From assembly GCA_021464245.1 (NCBI GenBank), contig JADCRB010000155.1, forward strand, positions 483,231-547,230: 64,000 nt of DNA, given 5' to 3'. The stretch's first letter is position 1; the number at the start of each line of letters is the position of its first letter. This DNA comes from Carallia brachiata. Lineage: Eukaryota; Streptophyta; Magnoliopsida; Malpighiales; Rhizophoraceae. Of the stretch, positions 11,950-22,840 are shown piece by piece. The notes under the pieces are model-generated. The model saw only the letters and a list, made by a program, of their open reading frames with translations. It ran no database searches and was not told the origin of the DNA. The position numbers were made by a program, and so were the translations under genes.

Positions 11950-12491
11950 TGTTGGAAATTGAAGTGTATTTTAAAAGGCTTAATTCCTATTTAATAGGAA
12001 CTGATCATTATATGTCCGTTGTTAGTCATTATGGCATTAGCCATTTATGACCGTTGGGATTTATTCCTGCTGTTAATACACTTTATGTGCTATTAACACT
12101 CGACTAGTATAAATATGACTCATCTTGTCTTCTTTGAGAGACAGTTTTCCACCAACAATCTAAGGCATGCTGCTGGGTTAATCAAAAGATATGTTGTTTC
12201 TGTTGCCTCACTTGTGAAGTGCACACTAGTCAGAAGATCTGTCGTATCTTGGGAGGATAGCCGTCAGAGCCCGATGCACTGCGATTACTTGTCTGCGGGG
12301 GCGCGAATCTATCCTTAAGGACAGTGCTTTTGCACGCTTCAGATATGATATCATTCCTCTCAATTTATATTTATTCTAACATGATATAATTTATTTTTTT
12401 TTCTGTGTTGTCTGTATAATTCATTAATTATAACTCTACAATTCTAATTCTTAATTTATGTTAATATATTTTCCTGGATGATTTTCCTACA
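11950..12491 (+). repeat. 3' LTR of the 8649-12491 element
   Basis: 542 bases, TG...CA, direct repeat of 8649-9203 lacking the 15-base internal duplication. It is preceded by the polypurine tract at about 11941-11949 and followed by the CAGAA target duplication. Confidence 0.92.
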
Positions 12492-12645
12492 CAGAACAGC
12501 AACAGGACAGTAGAACAGCTGAACAACAAAATAGCAGAACATTAACAGCAGCAAAACAGCAACAGCAGCAGAACAGTAACAGCAACAAAACAGCTGAACA
12601 ACAGAATAGCAACAGCAGCAGAACAACAACAGCAGCAGTTACACC
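12492..12645. repeat. CAG/CAA-rich degenerate repeat, right part
   Basis: Continuation of the array at 8460-8648 after the nested LTR element. The first five bases are the CAGAA target duplication. Confidence 0.8.
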
Positions 12646-13342
12646 TTTACCAGTTTGTCACTCAACCTTTCACAAACACAACCATGTGAACTCAGAATAT
12701 AACCTTTAAATTGTAACAAAACCACCAAAAACTAAAATAACAAAAATCAAAGCCTTTTAGGCACCTAAAGGTCCTAAACGTGAAAATAAAAATTGGGGAA
12801 CAAAGAAAAAAAAAACATAACTCAAGGATATCAAAATATGGATAAAGAAATTGAGATTTTTTGATTTAGGGTTCTAAAGTTAGAATGAAATTGAAAAAGA
12901 AAACACAAAAAAAAAAAAAAAAAAACAAACAAGTGAAGATATTTACCTTCTTTGGATAGCTTTAATCTTTGATCTTTAGTTTTTCTTTTGTTTTCGATGG
13001 AGAAGTGAGAGAACCATGGTTTATTTAATATGTGAGGAGCCATTCGAGTTTTGAAAGAAAAGATAAAAGTTTGTTCTTCATATTGAAGACTTGGACGGCT
13101 GTGGCAAAATTTCATTAGGGTTTTTCTTTTTTTTCCTTTTTTTTTTATTTTTAAAATTCCAAACCGGTCCAATCGGAAGAACCGGGATCGGTTCACCGGT
13201 TTTCGGTTGAACCGGCCGGTTCTCCGGTTCTCCGGTCAGTTCTCATTCAGAACGGTTTTTTATGTGAATCGGACCGGACTAAGGACCTGTTCCCGATTTT
13301 TTTGGTTGAACCGGCCAGTCTGGTCCGGTTCTTGCACCCATG

Positions 13343-13353
13343 GCTTAAAGTAA
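13343..13353. repeat. 11-bp target-site duplication, right copy
   Basis: Identical to 7516-7526 and adjacent to the right end of the AACCGG-rich element. The next Copia element begins only five bases downstream. Confidence 0.7.
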
Positions 13354-13548
13354 CAGATGATAATGAATTCAAATTATTCAAATTCAGCCTTCAACTGAAA
13401 GCATCATCTAATCTTATTCTCCTCTTTATCATTAAGTTTAAATTTAGAATTCTTTTTGTAATCTCATCTCTCGTATATAATATATATTGCAAGACAATCA
13501 ATGAATAGAAGTGAGAAGGAAATTTTTCCAAAACACAAAACCTTTACA

Positions 13549-13560
13549 TGGTCTCAGAGC
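13549..13560 (+). promoter_or_regulatory. Primer-binding site of the Copia element
   Basis: TGGTCTCAGAGC immediately follows the 5' LTR. It differs by one base from the TGGTATCAGAGC that pairs with plant initiator-Met tRNA. Confidence 0.85.
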
Positions 13561-13570
13561 CTTCTATCTA

Positions 13571-14600
13571 ATGGCATTCTCAATGGCTTCCGACACCTCT
13601 GCAATTTCCCATACTCTAAACACTCAACCAGCACCATCTCACAGCCTCTAACCGACTTGATTGCTACTAATACCACTGCCCAACAACCACTTAAATTGAT
13701 AGCCTCCAATTATACTTCATAGAGGGCACAATTTCTATCTTTTCTACTTGGCTACAACCTTGCTGGGTACATTGATGGAACACTGCCTTGTCCACTCACA
13801 ACAATTACTCAAGAAACAACCATTATTCCCAATCCTGCATATGAAACTTGGTTTAGGCAAGATCAATTGCTACTACATGCCATTATTGCCTTTGTCTCCT
13901 TGTCACTGGTCTCCTTAATTGCCTCGGCGTCTACCTCTCAGCAAACTTGGGAATAATTAGCAAAAATCTATGCTAATCGCTCAAGCTCCAGAATCATGTC
14001 ACTAAAAGAGAAATCATTTGAGTCGCGCGACAACAAGCCAGTTGAGAAATATCTTCAGAATATCAAAGCAATAGCAGATGAATTAGCTATCATCAATGCT
14101 CCTCTTGTTGAAGAGGACCTCATTGTACATATTTTGAATGGAATAGGCTCTTAGTTTAAAGAACTTAATTGTTTCCATCCATGTAAGAGAAACACCAATC
14201 ATGTTTGAAGAACTCCATAACAAATTAATTAATTTTGAGTCAATTCTCAAAGAAAGAAGACCGAACACCTAATTTTCTAGCAAGCATCCAATACACCCAT
14301 CGAGCTTTATCTCACTTTGCTGGTTCTCGCACAACCTCCATAGGCAGCAACTTGAATTTTCAGCCTTCTCTCAGATTCGCTCCTAGTCCAAACAGGTCAC
14401 TAATTTACAGGGATAGCAACGCTTCATCTGCCAAATATGTGAGCATCAGGGCCATTTGCAAAACGATGCTATCGTGGAAAAATTTTTTTCAGACTCATCT
14501 ACTACTTCACAGCCAACTACCAACACTGCCCAAGTTGCCCAACATGACAATTCTACTCAGATAGTTGATTATGCTGCCACGTATCATGTTAACTAGACAC
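13571..14600 (+). pseudogene. Copia gag remnant with zinc knuckle
   Basis: Broken frames read as a UBN2-type plant Copia gag: a stretch with an early ATG region near 13571, an SLTSLIA/LAKIYAN-like core near 13900-13980, and the zinc knuckle CQICEHQGH near 14430-14460. The last cysteine of the CX2CX4HX4C knuckle is out of frame, consistent with a one-base deletion. Stops occur at 13720, 13955 and 14152 among others. The normal role is packaging the element RNA in virus-like particles. Confidence 0.7.
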
Positions 14601-15800
14601 TACAAAATTTTTCTGAGTATAGCAACTATGATAGTGGAGATGAAATAGTTGTCGATAAAGGTTCAAGTTTGGCTATTACTCACAGTGGATTTGCTGTACT
14701 TTCTTCTCCTTCTTGTTCTCTTGTTCTTAAAGATACCTTATATGTTCCCATTATTAAAAATAATCTATTTTCTATTTCTAAACTTTGCTAAACTAATAAG
14801 GTTTCTGCTGAATTTTTTCCATCGTATTTTCTAGTGAAGGATTTAAATACGGGACAACTCTACTTAGCGGGCAAATTAAAGACAACATATATCACTGGCC
14901 TTCCAGAATTGCTACACCCAAAGCCAACCATACAATTTTGGCGACAACAATGCATCCTCCACCGATTGGCATCGTAGGCTCGGGCACCCATCATTATCTG
15001 TCATGAAGCATGTTCTTAGTCATTTTTCATTAGCTTGTTCGTTTGATGCAACAACTAGTAGTCCATGTAATTCGTGTCAATGCAATAAGAGTTATAGGTT
15101 GCCATTCTCTCAATCCAGTTTATCTGCTATTCGTCCTTTAGAGCATATTTACAGTAATGTCTGGGGACCTTCTCCTATTACTTCTTTTGATGGTTACAAA
15201 TACTATGTTATCTTTGTTGACCAGTGTACCCATTTTGTGTGGTTTTATCCTCTTTTTAAAAATCAGATGTCTATTCTATCTTTCAAAAATTCAAAGTCTT
15301 GGTAGAAAAACAATTCAATCTCTCAATTTTGTCCATATTCAGATAGTGGAGGTGAATATCAAGCACTAAAGGACATCCTGGTCACTAATGGCATCACTCA
15401 TATTCTCACTCCGCCCCACACACTTCAATATAACGGTCTCTCTGAACACAAACATAGACATATCATTAAAATTGGACTCACTTTACTTCATTAAGCAATT
15501 ATGCCATTAAAATTTTGGTCACAAGCTTTTAAAACTGCAATCTGTCTCATAAATCGTCTACCCACATATGAAGTCACCCTATGAAACACTATTTCACTCT
15601 CCTCCAAACTATTCCAAATTTCGGGTTTTTGGGTGTTTTTGTTACCCGTGGTTGCGTCCATATGCTTTAAACAAACTAGGTCCTAATTCGCAACCCTGTG
15701 TCTTCATCGGGCTTTCTCGAAACCAAAGCGCATTCTTATGTTTTGACCCTACAACTAACAAAATATGTGTTACGACATGTTCTCTTTTTTGAAAATCACT
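14600..15800 (+). pseudogene. Copia protease and integrase remnant
   Basis: The protease zone near 14640-14790 keeps the LYVP/NNLFS/SKLC-type segment that follows the active site. A gag-pre-integrase stretch follows, then integrase from about 15003, with CX2C (CNSCQC), EHIYSNVWGPSP, and YYVIFVDQCTHFVWFYPL, matching the Copia integrase core. Frames change near 15300, and the GL-EHKHRHI segment carries on near 15440. The domains are clear but not continuous. Confidence 0.75.
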
Positions 15801-17960
15801 TTCCATTTAGCTTTGTCCCTAATACCCGACTACCCCACACAACTGATTGGTCCTTCTTGTCATCATCACAAGGTTCTCCAATTATTTCTCCCTTGTTTTT
15901 ATCTTCTACAGGTGATACGGTAATAACAGCTAGGAAGGATAATGATAAAGTTGGCCTCTCTGAGTTATCCTTTGATTTAAATTCTACATTGGCACTTTAT
16001 GCTTCTTCCAACTCCAATCTTCCAATAAATCCAAATTCCTCTAACCAACCAACTTCAAACATTTTTGAATCACTTATTATCCCTCAACCACAACCAATGA
16101 CATCTCCATCTATAGCCACAAACTTTCTACTCCTTAATACTCGGCCTTCAAATTCTTTATCTATCACCATTCCAAATCCAATGAAACCCATAGTTACACT
16201 TGAAAATTCAAACGAAACCACCACCTCTATCTCCAATCAACCAATCGAAACTCAATCTTATCCACCACCCACTTCTTTAATCAGTTATGAAATTCTCAAT
16301 AATCCAACAATACGTTATACCTCCATTTTGAATCATCGGACTCATCCCATGATAACAAGATCCCAAAACAATATTTTCAAACCCAAACAAATACACCAAG
16401 CCATCAAACACCCTATTCCTGATTTTGTTGAACCGTCTTGTGTCAGCCAAGCCCTCAAAGATCCACTTTGGCATTTAGCCATGACATATGAATTCAATGC
16501 TCTTGTTGCCAATCATACTTGGACACTAGTTCATCCTTCTGAAGCAACCAACATCGTGGGCAACAAATGGATTTTCCACATCAAACGCTGAGCAAATGGT
16601 ACCATTAACCATTACAAGGCACGACTTGTAGTAAAGGGCTTTCATCAACGCTCGGGTATTGATTTTCATAAGACATACAGTCCCGTCATCAAGCTGACTA
16701 CCATTCGACTATTACTCTCATTTGCTTTAAATTCAGGTTGGCAACTGCATCAATTGGATGTGAATAATGCTTTCTTGCAAGGCACCCTTCATGATACGGT
16801 GTACATGTGCCAACCATCGGGGTTCATTGATCCAGATGGACTGCACCATATTTGTAAGCTCCGAAATGCCATTTATGGACTTCACCAAGCACCACGAGCT
16901 TAGTATCAGGAACTCAGTCTCTTTCTTATTTAACAAGGTTTTCTCAATGCAGTTTCTGATAGCTCTTTTTTTATATATATTAATGATCGTGTGAAGGCGT
17001 ATCTGCTGGTGTATGTCGATGATATTACCCTTACTGGCAATGATAATCAAGCACTGATGCATGTCCTATAGCAGATCTCGGATTGGTTCTCTCTAAAAGA
17101 TCTCGGTCCATTGAACTATTTTTTGGGGATGGAGGTTATTTCTACTTCAACTAGTATCTTATTATCTCAACAATAATACATCTGCAAGTTGCTTGAATAT
17201 TTTGGACTTTCTGATGCTAAACCTCATGCAACTCCCTTTTCATCATCTACTCAGTTACAGCTCAACGACTCATTAGGTAAAGTAGATGCTAAGACATATC
17301 GTCAACTGGTTGGCTCCCTTCAATATTTGTCTCTAATGAGACCCGATGTGGCCTTTTCAGTAATTAAGTTATCTCAATTTATGCATATACCTACACAAAC
17401 TCATTGGTCCAGCCTAAAAAGAGTTCTTCGTTATTTGAAAGGCACTGTTACACATGGTCTCTTTTTGCAATGGGGAAGCAGCCAATCTTTTACACTTGCG
17501 GCTCACTATGGTGCGGATTGGGGGAAATCTTGACGACCACACATCAACATCTGCCTATGTGGTCTTCCTAGGCCTCAATCCTATCTCATGGTGGTCCAGC
17601 AAACAAAGGACAGTAGCCCGATCTTCAATTGAAGCGGTTGCAACAGTCTCTGTACTCACCTGGGTTTCTGATTCACTCACAAAGCTTCATGTCCCCTTCA
17701 GTCGCCCCAATTTAAACTTTACAGACAATGTGGGCGCTACCTATTCATCAGCTAATCCAATATTTTATTCCAGAATGAAACACCTAGCCTTGGATTACCA
17801 TTTTGTTCGTAAACTTGTTTAGTCCGGAGTCATCAAGGTCTCCCACATCTCCACTCATGAGCAAATCACAGATGCTCTTACAAAGGCCCTTCCAAAACAG
17901 AGATTCAATCTTCTCAAGTACAAAATGCGAGTCGTTGAAGCTGCCTCCATAACTGCCTCC
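15801..17960 (+). pseudogene. Copia reverse transcriptase and RNase H remnant
   Basis: A Ser/Pro/Thr-rich linker (15801-16400) leads into RT, with WHLAMTYEFNAL and VGNKWIFHIKR near 16470-16590, then [21 protein letters not shown] (16750-16790) and the catalytic YVDD segment near 17010-17030. The stretch DLGPLNYFLGMEV follows, then RNase H with SLMRPDVAFSV near 17330 and the ITDALTKALP terminus near 17865. In-frame stops include 16590, 16900 and 17070. This is a typical plant Copia pol. Confidence 0.85.
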
Positions 17961-17981
17961 ACCTTGTGGGGGCATAGTAGA

Positions 17982-18172
17982 TGATAATGAATTCAAATTA
18001 TTCAAATTTAGCCATCAACTGAAAGCATAATCTAATCTTACCCTCCTCTTTATCATTAAGTTTAAATTTAGAATTATTATTGTCATTTCATCTCTCGTGT
18101 ATTACATATATTGCAAGACAACCAATGAATATAAGTGAGCTGAAAATTTTTCCAAAACACAAAACCTTTACA
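17982..18172 (+). repeat. 3' LTR of the 13358-18172 Copia
   Basis: A direct repeat of 13358-13548 with the same length (191 bases) and about 17 substitutions. Confidence 0.92.
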
Positions 18173-21100
18173 CAAAGAATTTAATTGTGGCTTGAAAGCA
18201 AAGGCAGATTAAAATTAAGAGTTCCACTAGCATGACCCAGTTTTTAGACGCGGGGCTAATGTAGGGCTTGCGTGAGTGACGTTATAATAATATCACTCAT
18301 GATAAAATAATAATACTTTTTACGAAAATGTTAAGTATACATTCATATACACACTCGTATGTGCATGCATATAATAATTATTTTTTGCATTGCATTAATT
18401 TTTTTTTTCCTTTTAAAAGAAATTTTTTTGAAGGAAAAAATTTTATTTAAAAAATTTCATATGATGTCTACACTTATATTTTAAGATAACACTCATTTTA
18501 AATTTCAGTTTTAGTTTTTTTTTTAATATTATAATATTCGTGCCACAAATTACTGATTCATAATTTTACAATTTTCAGGGTTTTGGGCACATTTTATCCA
18601 ACAAACGCTGCATGTTCAATTTCGTCATTCCAATTCGTGCAGTGCCTGGTCAGGCAAAAACCACCTCCGATGAGGAAAACATCAAAAGCAAGGAAATCAT
18701 GCACACAAGGAGCAAGCCCTTTTTCTTCATTCTCACTCTTATGATAAGATACTTGTGAGCCTTGTTTTGATCTATCTTGTGAGTGTGATTGATTATATAT
18801 AGTCACACACATGCATTTATGGATATATAGATCTGATATCTGTATGTTGAACAAAGTGATGCAGTAATAAAAGAAGACTACTGGCAAAACGACAGTTTAA
18901 GAGGTGAACCTATATATATATAACGTAGCAACAAATGCAACGTAGCAACAAGTCGTGGAGGAGGTAAAAATGGAAAAAAAAAACGTAGCAACAAAAGGAG
19001 CAGCGTTCTGGAATATATATCAAATGGAAACTATATCAAAATGGAAGAAAGGAGTAGTTGCAAGATTTTTTGTTGTTCATGCATAAATATATGGACATAG
19101 GTAGATGAACTAAGAAATATACTGAGTTATCATATAATATAATATATATATATATAAAATAAATTTATTACACATTAATTTTGTTAATTTTGTACATCAT
19201 AATTTTTTAAAAAAACATATAAAATTTTTTAAAATTTATAATAAAAATTAATATACAATAAATTTATAAATAATATATATTATTGCTTAACTTGAATTAC
19301 ACTCAATCCATTTCTTTGAGTCCATTACCATTTTTTCTAAATATATATCTACCTAGCACTAACAGCACACAAGATTTGACCAACGTGGTTGTTTGTTTGT
19401 CCTTTAAATGTATATTGTAAAGTTGGCCACATGATTCTTTCCTTAATGAGTAAGTTTTTCTTGGTTAGAAATTATTATACAGTCGTAAAATTTGGCTATA
19501 TTTAATTTAAATATTATTTCTTTTAATTTTTATTAAAAATTAAATTTTAAATATATTTAATATAATTTTAGATGTATTTAGTATTATTTTAAATTATAAT
19601 TTTTAAAAATTTTAACTTTTTTTTTACTAATACAATATAAATGCAATACAATGAAATTATATGACTACGAACTTTTTTCCTTCTTTGTTGTGCATCTGTA
19701 TAAAGTAATAGAGGTGAACCGACCAGACGTAATAAGGCGGTGGCAAAATGTAAGAGCTTTTGAAATTGTATGAGAGACAGATCAAAGGCCCTTGATCTGG
19801 TTGATAGAGTCTTATATTTTATTTTTATTATACAAAATTTATGTTAATAAAAAAAATATTGTTTTCCTTCTATCCAATATTTATATGTATTATGTCATTA
19901 TATCAATGATAGTATCAGTGTTTCTAAATTTTAACCCTATAGCATATATATTGTCTTCAGAACAAGTGACCAAGCCGTACTGTGAGAGAAAGTAAGTGGA
20001 CTAAGAACAGTGTTCCAATTTCCACTCACAGCCTCCCCACAGCCTGTTGCTACTCCAGAGTGCTCCATTTAGAGCACTAATCTAGTGTGTGATTTTATAG
20101 AATATGTAATTTTTTATTTCTAACTTTTTATATTTTGTACATATGAGTTTTAAACTTTTTTGATATTATATTTAAATCTTAAATTTTTGATTTTTTATTA
20201 AATCAATCTTTTCGTTTACGAAAAGTGGTCAATTCATTAATAAATAAGTCTAACTTAATTGAAAATTATTAAAAAAAATTAAATATATGAATTAAATATT
20301 TTTTTATCAACAAGTATGCACATTAAATCTTTTTTTAATCAATAAGTACGTGAATTAAATATGCAATATGCATATTTTTTGATAGAAAAAATATTGAATT
20401 ACTACATTTAACCTTTTTTCAAATAATTTTTGTAAGGTCAAAATCATTTTTTTTAAAAAAATTGGTCACTTTCCGTCAACGAATGAATTGATTTGATAGA
20501 AAATTAAAAAATTTATGATCCCAATAAAACTTCAAAAAAATTTAGAACAATACGTAAAAAAAATATAAAAATTTAAAACAAAAAATTGTATATCTCGTGA
20601 TTTTACTTTCGCGTTAACACTGTCAATATATACATTAAAATGGGATGGGGCTTTTGCAGTCATAAAGGAGACTTGAGATCCAAAGGGCATTCAACGCGTT
20701 GGCTGACTTTGCAATTTGGTAAATACATCGTAAGTGAGTCCAACATTGAAATTTATTGTATTGGTGGAGGAAGTTTTCCAGAATGAAAATGATTGTTCAT
20801 TTAGTTTCGACCTTTTAACGAGAAATTTACCCATAGGCTAAGAAAAAATGAACTAGCTAGCACTAGCCAACACGGCAAGGCCGAGTTAGTAAGTGGTGAG
20901 GTTTAATCCCTTCCATTAGTTGGTCTGCATGTTTGCAAGATTTTTCACAATTATGAGTTAGGATGGTTGCACTCCATATGATATTTTTTGAACCATTTTC
21001 TTTATTTTTCTTAACAGGTAATTAACTAATTGCTATCTATTTCGTGGGTTAAAAAAAACCTAACACTAAGAGGCAGAACTGTCCAACCCAGCTCGGCATG

Positions 21101-22345
21101 AACTGTGCTAGGCACAACCCGCATTGTATAGTATCAAACTCGAGTTAGATACGACCAATGTTAGGACTTGGATTATGCTTGTATTTCTCGGCTCGTGAGT
21201 CAGGCTCAGTACGCCCATGATGGGCATGAGCTGAGGCACGGTCTGAGGTTAGACATGACCCAAGCATGACTCATAAACTGCGCAACATGACCTCTTTTAA
21301 AAATAAATTTAAAATCAAAATAAGAAAAATAGACAATAAGTCTTGAACCATGGTTTAAGAGGATAAAAATATAAACCTCTTCCTTCAAGTTAACTGCAAT
21401 GGTTCACATATTTTTTATTTTTAATTTTTATTTAACAAAATAGAATATGTCACTATTTTATAAGGGTTATTTATTTATTTTTCTTAATCATAAATTACAA
21501 AAGTTAGAAATAATATTTATAAGATATACTTATTTAAATTTCAACAAAAAATTATATGTGATATTTCACTTTTGTAATTAGTTATTTTAAATCTCGAGTT
21601 TAAATATTTAAGAATAAAAAAGTAATATTTTTTGATTTTTGACTTAAATTTTATATTTATTTATTTATAAAAATGCATGACACTATTTAAGAATGATGAA
21701 TGACATAAATACGACTTGATTTAATTATGATTAATGATCTAGGCACATCACAGTTTAAACACGGTTAATGACTTAGACACGATAAGGTGAGTGACCCAAT
21801 TACAGCACGGTGAGTTGCCCAAGCACAACACGATGAACGGCCCACTCATGGCACGACACGAGCCCATATGCTTGGGCTTATGGACTGTACCAGACTTATT
21901 ATCTAAATTTTAAGCACAACACTACATGACACGAAAGAAAAATGAACCCTACCAAGGCACGACACGAAATAAGTGGGCTTAAAAAAAAATTGAGTAGTGC
22001 CTGATACAGCACAACTCATTTTACATGTCTACTAACAAATCGCCTGTTTTCCCAATTTTACTTTAGTTTTTCTCATTTCTTTCTCCCAAAGAATTCAATG
22101 GCCTTTCTTTTTTAAAAAAAAAAAAAGAAAAAAAGAAAAAAGACACAAGTAGTTTTGAATGTCAATTTTTTTGTCAATAGATTCGTGCACTCTAAATTCT
22201 ATTCAATTGAGTGCATATAGTTCAGCAACTACTTTCTTTTCTTTTCTTTTTTATTTTGTCTATGGCTTTTTTTTTTTTTTGCATCCAAATGTTTAGTATA
22301 ATACATATCAGAACTATACAAAAAATTAAATATTTTTGAGATATT
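18173..22345. other. Intergenic AT-rich region
   Basis: No gene was recognised. Minor structure: three ACGTAGCAACAA units near 18920-18993, an AT microsatellite at about 19141-19158, and a CACG-rich patch at 21060-22040. The minus-strand frame at 18594-18887 (97 codons) has no recognisable domain. Confidence 0.5.
21060..22040. repeat. Degenerate GGCACGACACG-rich element, possible DNA transposon relic
   Basis: A run of related short motifs (GGCACGACACG, GCACAACACGA, AGCACAACCCG, GACCCAAGCATG) in an otherwise AT-rich setting, denser toward both ends. Subterminal repeats of this type mark non-autonomous plant DNA transposons. I could not define clean terminal repeats; CTAACA occurs on both sides but is too short to trust. 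Confidence 0.35.
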
Positions 22346-22840
22346 GTTGCTTTGTACTGTTTTCCAATAGACCTTGATTAATTTGTGACATGTTTTTATG
22401 TAAGCGTTTTATTATAGTGAAAGATATTTGTGATTAAGGATATCAATCATGGGAAATCGTCCTATATTAAACACCCGACATTATTTTTTTTTTTCTAAAC
22501 TGTTTTAAAATGAATTGTTTTATCATTTTCACTTTTAAGATCATTTTTTTTTTGTTATACTATTAAGATCAGGTAACAACTTTTTGTGACAAAAATGTAG
22601 GATAAAAGAGCCACATAAATTGTATTCAAATTTCTTGTCTGAATGCATTTTAATATTTAAGTTTTTAACTTTTAAATTTTATCTAAATAATTTGCCTCCA
22701 TATAATTGACATAGTAGTTTCTTTTTATTTTGCTGGATGAAATTGCTCGTTCATTAACTTTTTTTCTTATAAAGATGATTGCAGAATTGACAAAAATAAA
22801 TTAAAATACATATATACGTGACATTTATTATTTAACTAGG
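22346..22840. repeat. Left arm of a ~490-bp inverted repeat
   Basis: The reverse complement of 26235-26724, alignable along nearly the whole length with small indels. Shared landmarks are GTGAAAGATATTTGTGATTA and TAAACACCCGA. Identity is roughly 80% by eye. Confidence 0.85.

Larger units (their letters stand above)
8649..12491 (+). mobile_element. Copia-type LTR retrotransposon, non-autonomous, with intact TSD
   Basis: A complete element with LTRs at 8649-9203 and 11950-12491, both TG...CA, flanked by the perfect 5-bp duplication CAGAA (8644-8648 and 12492-12496). A polypurine tract (GCGGGGGAT) sits directly before the 3' LTR, which sets plus orientation. The 2.75-kb interior has no long reading frame. 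Only the end of a Copia RNase H is recognisable near 11200-11340 (a DPLTKLLSEKL-like stretch, broken by stops). The LTRs differ mainly by a 15-bp tandem duplication in the 5' copy and scattered substitutions, roughly 95% identical by eye, so the insertion is not ancient. Movement would need proteins from a related autonomous element. Confidence 0.92.
7527..13342. mobile_element. Non-autonomous DNA transposon with AACCGG-rich ends, carrying a nested LTR element
   Basis: The left end begins GGTTTTTAGAACCGAACC. The right end, read on the other strand, gives GGGTGCAAGAACCGGACC after a 3-base offset (13 of 18 matches), so the ends are imperfect terminal inverted repeats. Both subterminal zones (about 7537-7625 and 13160-13335) are packed with GAACCGG/AACCGGTT motifs in both orientations, which looks like a transposase-binding array. 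Flanking 11-bp direct repeats fit a Mutator-like insertion better than hAT (8 bp). Without the nested LTR element the unit is about 2 kb. A short acidic stretch on the minus strand near 8080-7985 (DTDDDE before a stop) may be the remnant of a transposase C-terminus. The superfamily is not certain. Confidence 0.65.
13358..18172 (+). mobile_element. Copia LTR retrotransposon with degenerate polyprotein
   Basis: Two 191-base LTRs (13358-13548 and 17982-18172), both TGATAATG...TTTACA, with about 17 differences (around 91% identity by eye). The primer-binding site TGGTCTCAGAGC follows the 5' LTR (13549-13560), a one-base variant of the initiator-Met site. A polypurine-like TTGTGGGGGCATAG precedes the 3' LTR. 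The interior keeps the Copia order gag, protease, integrase, reverse transcriptase, RNase H, but every domain has stops or frameshifts, so it is dead. No convincing 5-bp target duplication flanks it (ACAGA versus CAAAG). Confidence 0.92.

Noticed and set aside
8813..12318. Two nearly identical short frames (72 and 67 codons, 8813-9031 and 12115-12318)
   Set aside because: They are the same stretch of the two LTRs of one retrotransposon and include the 15-bp LTR duplication; not independent genes.
18594..18887. 97-codon minus-strand frame
   Set aside because: No recognisable domain and no supporting gene structure; the plus strand there also has a 47-codon frame, so chance is likely.
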